From NCBI GenBank assembly GCA_947627585.1, contig CANQWP010000008.1:1-15419 (forward strand): a stretch of 15,419 nt of DNA, given 5' to 3'. Position 1 is the first letter of the stretch. Each line of letters begins with the position of its first letter. Position numbers and translations under genes: made by a program. Below, piece by piece: positions 13,370-15,419 of this stretch. The DNA is from an uncultured Clostridia bacterium (lineage in GTDB: Bacteria; Bacillota; Clostridia; Christensenellales; UBA1242). The notes beneath the pieces were generated by a model, which saw nothing but the letters and a program-made list of their open reading frames with translations, did not search any database and was not told where the DNA came from.

Positions 13370-15419
13370 ATGGCAGCAGCATTTTTGTGGGGAAGCATTG
13401 GAGTTTTGATTCTTTTCATTTTGATTGGCTTCTTGGCGGGGTTGATCAGAGGACTGAAAAGATCGGCTCTTCACATCATTTTCTTTGTGGTCAGTTTTGT
13501 GATCGCATTTTTCATCACAAAACCAATCACTTCGGCGATTTTGGGGATCTCAATCACCATTGATGGAACGACAACAACGTTGAACAACATTGTCTATTCA
13601 ATGCTCAACAAACAATTCAGTCTTGGGGATTATCAATCGGTGGGAGATTTTGCAAAAACACTTCCACTTTCGGTGGCGTCGCCAATTGCGTTCATCATCA
13701 TCATGCTTGTGACATATTTCTTGTTTGACATAATTTATTTGATTGTGGCACGCCTTGCTTTTGGAAAAAAGAAGAAAGATTTTGCCACAAAAAAACCGCT
13801 CCGCTGGTATGGCAGCGCAGTGGGCGCAGTTGAAGGCTTTTTGTTTATGTTCCTTTTGTTTGCGCCACTCACTTCCCTCACGCAGACATATCAAGCGCTC
13901 ACAACATATGAAAACGAGCAGGCATCAGCAACGACCCTTGTGCTTTCTCAGGAGGAAACACAGCAAAATTCCACTCTTCCACTTTTGCCAGAACTTGTGA
14001 GCGAAAACGTTCCGTCAACAATTGACGAAATCATCACACAGTTCAACAACAGTGTCATCGGAAAAGTTTCTGGCGCAGGCGGACTTAATCACGCGCTGTT
14101 TGACTATCTTTCTTCGTCAAAAGTCAACAAAGAAACAATCCATCTTCGAAAAGATTTGTTGGCGCTTGCAGACACATATAATGAATTTGCCATTGCCTAT
14201 AATCAATTTACAGCAAACGACTTTGAAAACATTGACCTCACAGCCTTGAAAACAAGCCTTGAAAAATTTTTGAATGAAGGAATTTTCAAGGGTGTGCTTG
14301 CCCCGACAGTTCAAGAATTTGTTGTCAATTTTGATGTTGCAACAGCTCCGGATTTTGTCAAAAACAACGAACTTCTTTCTGACCTTGCAGAAGAACTTAA
14401 AACGGCATTTACAAAAGAAAATTTTGTTGCAAAAACCTATTTGAAAGAAGACCTTTTGAAACTAGTTGACATTGCCGACGCCGTCATTGACAGCGGCCTT
14501 GTTCAAGAATTCCAAAATCTTGAAACAAGCGACATGACAGCAATTCTCAAAACAATCTCCGAAAACAACGAAAAATTGCAAACTCTGTTGGACGAAGCTG
14601 CCGACCTGCACGTCCTGCAAGACGGCTTTGATGCGATTGGAAACTTTGCATCCAAAAAAATGGGTGAATTTTTCGAGGACGAAAACATCAAACTCAACTT
14701 TGATTCACTTGACAAAGTGACCCTCATCACCGACACATTTGACGCGTTGTCACATGCTTTGGAAGTGTCAAAACAACTTGATTTTGCAAAGCTTTTTGAT
14801 GGTGACTTGATGGGCGGAATTGAAGGTGTCGAAAACATTGACCAAGTTTTGATTGAAATTGGAAAATCCTTTGACGACATTCGAAAACTTGAAATTCTTA
14901 CGCATCCTGCCGAAGAGCCGGGCGGAAAACCAACCTATGTGCTTGACGAAATCATGAAGAAATACAAGTTCTCACTCATCACGGGCTATGAAGAAAATGA
15001 CGAAGTGAAGTTTGACGAAGTTCACGCATTTGTGGACAAAGAGGACGGCTCAATCGATGAAAAAGTTGTCAAAATCGATTCATATGAAAACTTCTGCACC
15101 GCGATTGCAAGATCGGTGAAGGTAGCTCAAAAACTTGGATTGTTCCACATTGGAACGGACGGAAGTGACTTTGAAACAATTCTTGGCAACGTTCTTGACG
15201 AGCTGCACTTGCCAAAACCAACAGTCAACAACCAGCCGGCCGCACAAGCGGCTGCCGCTGCAACAGAAGAAAACACCGAACTTTTGTCACAAATTTTGCT
15301 TCCATTCTTTGAACTTGAACACGTGACATTCAACAACGAAGGCGAGGAAATTTCTGTTCGCGATTTCATCTTCAAAAACATCATTGAAAGTTTGGACGAC
15401 GGCGTTGAACAGATTGACC
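13370..15419 (+). CDS. CvpA-like membrane protein with large C-terminal region, 3' end missing
   Basis: At least 683 residues are encoded before the right edge cuts the gene. The first 175 residues look like a CvpA-family membrane domain: four hydrophobic helices at about 5-27, 32-55, 100-130 and 145-172. The family's LAGLIRGLKRSALHIIFF segment is at 22-39, and a basic cytoplasmic-type loop KKKKDFATKK lies at 133-142. The rest is an acidic, mostly helical-looking region with no motif I recognise and a short Ala-rich stretch near 620-630. CvpA-type proteins are usually 160-200 residues and their role is poorly defined (colicin V production, envelope stress), so the long extension is unusual. 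AAGGAG at 13358-13363 lies six bases before the ATG. Function unknown; the CvpA call is by pattern only. Confidence 0.75.
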   Translation, partial: MAAAFLWGSIGVLILFILIGFLAGLIRGLKRSALHIIFFVVSFVIAFFITKPITSAILGISITIDGTTTTLNNIVYSMLNKQFSLGDYQSVGDFAKTLPLSVASPIAFIIIMLVTYFLFDIIYLIVARLAFGKKKKDFATKKPLRWYGSAVGAVEGFLFMFLLFAPLTSLTQTYQALTTYENEQASATTLVLSQEETQQNSTLPLLPELVSENVPSTIDEIITQFNNSVIGKVSGAGGLNHALFDYLSSSKVNKETIHLRKDLLALADTYNEFAIAYNQFTANDFENIDLTALKTSLEKFLNEGIFKGVLAPTVQEFVVNFDVATAPDFVKNNELLSDLAEELKTAFTKENFVAKTYLKEDLLKLVDIADAVIDSGLVQEFQNLETSDMTAILKTISENNEKLQTLLDEAADLHVLQDGFDAIGNFASKKMGEFFEDENIKLNFDSLDKVTLITDTFDALSHALEVSKQLDFAKLFDGDLMGGIEGVENIDQVLIEIGKSFDDIRKLEILTHPAEEPGGKPTYVLDEIMKKYKFSLITGYEENDEVKFDEVHAFVDKEDGSIDEKVVKIDSYENFCTAIARSVKVAQKLGLFHIGTDGSDFETILGNVLDELHLPKPTVNNQPAAQAAAAATEENTELLSQILLPFFELEHVTFNNEGEEISVRDFIFKNIIESLDDGVEQID

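Overview
This window is the replication-origin neighbourhood of an AT-rich Gram-positive-type bacterium, most likely an uncultured Bacillota (Clostridia-like) lineage. The evidence is the gene set (mnmG, mnmE, yidC, yidD, rnpA, rpmH, dnaN, dnaA, recF), AAGGAG-type ribosome binding sites, consensus sigma-A promoters and a YidC without the Gram-negative periplasmic domain. TGA is used as a stop (rnpA, amidase), which argues against Mycoplasma-type recoding. I cannot name a genus.

Layout from left to right. (1) 1-2543, minus strand: the tRNA U34 modification pair mnmE then mnmG; mnmG runs off the left edge. (2) 2677-6248, plus strand: two genes unrelated to the usual origin cluster, a long-form GH51 alpha-L-arabinofuranosidase and an amidase-like cell-wall protein with two peptidoglycan-binding repeats. 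They sit where jag/khpB would be expected between yidC and mnmE. (3) 6400-8521, minus strand: a tight rpmH-rnpA-yidD-yidC operon behind a perfect TTGACA-17-TATAAT promoter. (4) 8811-9176, plus strand: an unrecognised small basic protein behind another near-perfect promoter. (5) 9263-12002, minus strand: dnaA then dnaN, separated by a 289-base gap that carries the probable oriC: strong and degenerate DnaA boxes, a short GC element, TAA triplets and an AT-rich stretch. (6) 12140-15419, plus strand: recF, divergent from dnaA, then a CvpA-like four-helix membrane protein with a very large C-terminal region, cut by the right edge.

Compared with the familiar Bacillota order (rpmH diverging from dnaA-dnaN-recF), the dnaA-dnaN block is flipped: it reads toward rpmH, and recF diverges from dnaA. 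Convergent gene pairs share hairpin terminators (near 6320 and 9190). The most striking observation is that mnmE and recF, about 9.5 kb apart on opposite strands, have almost the same promoter (TTGTAAAATTCGA, ten bases, TAAAATAAG). In both, the start codon lies exactly at the predicted +1 and there is no usable Shine-Dalgarno sequence, so both look leaderless. Other points of interest are an amidase whose third zinc-ligand His appears replaced by Ala, a YidC with an enlarged external loop, and a dnaA 3' end whose codons are themselves DnaA boxes.
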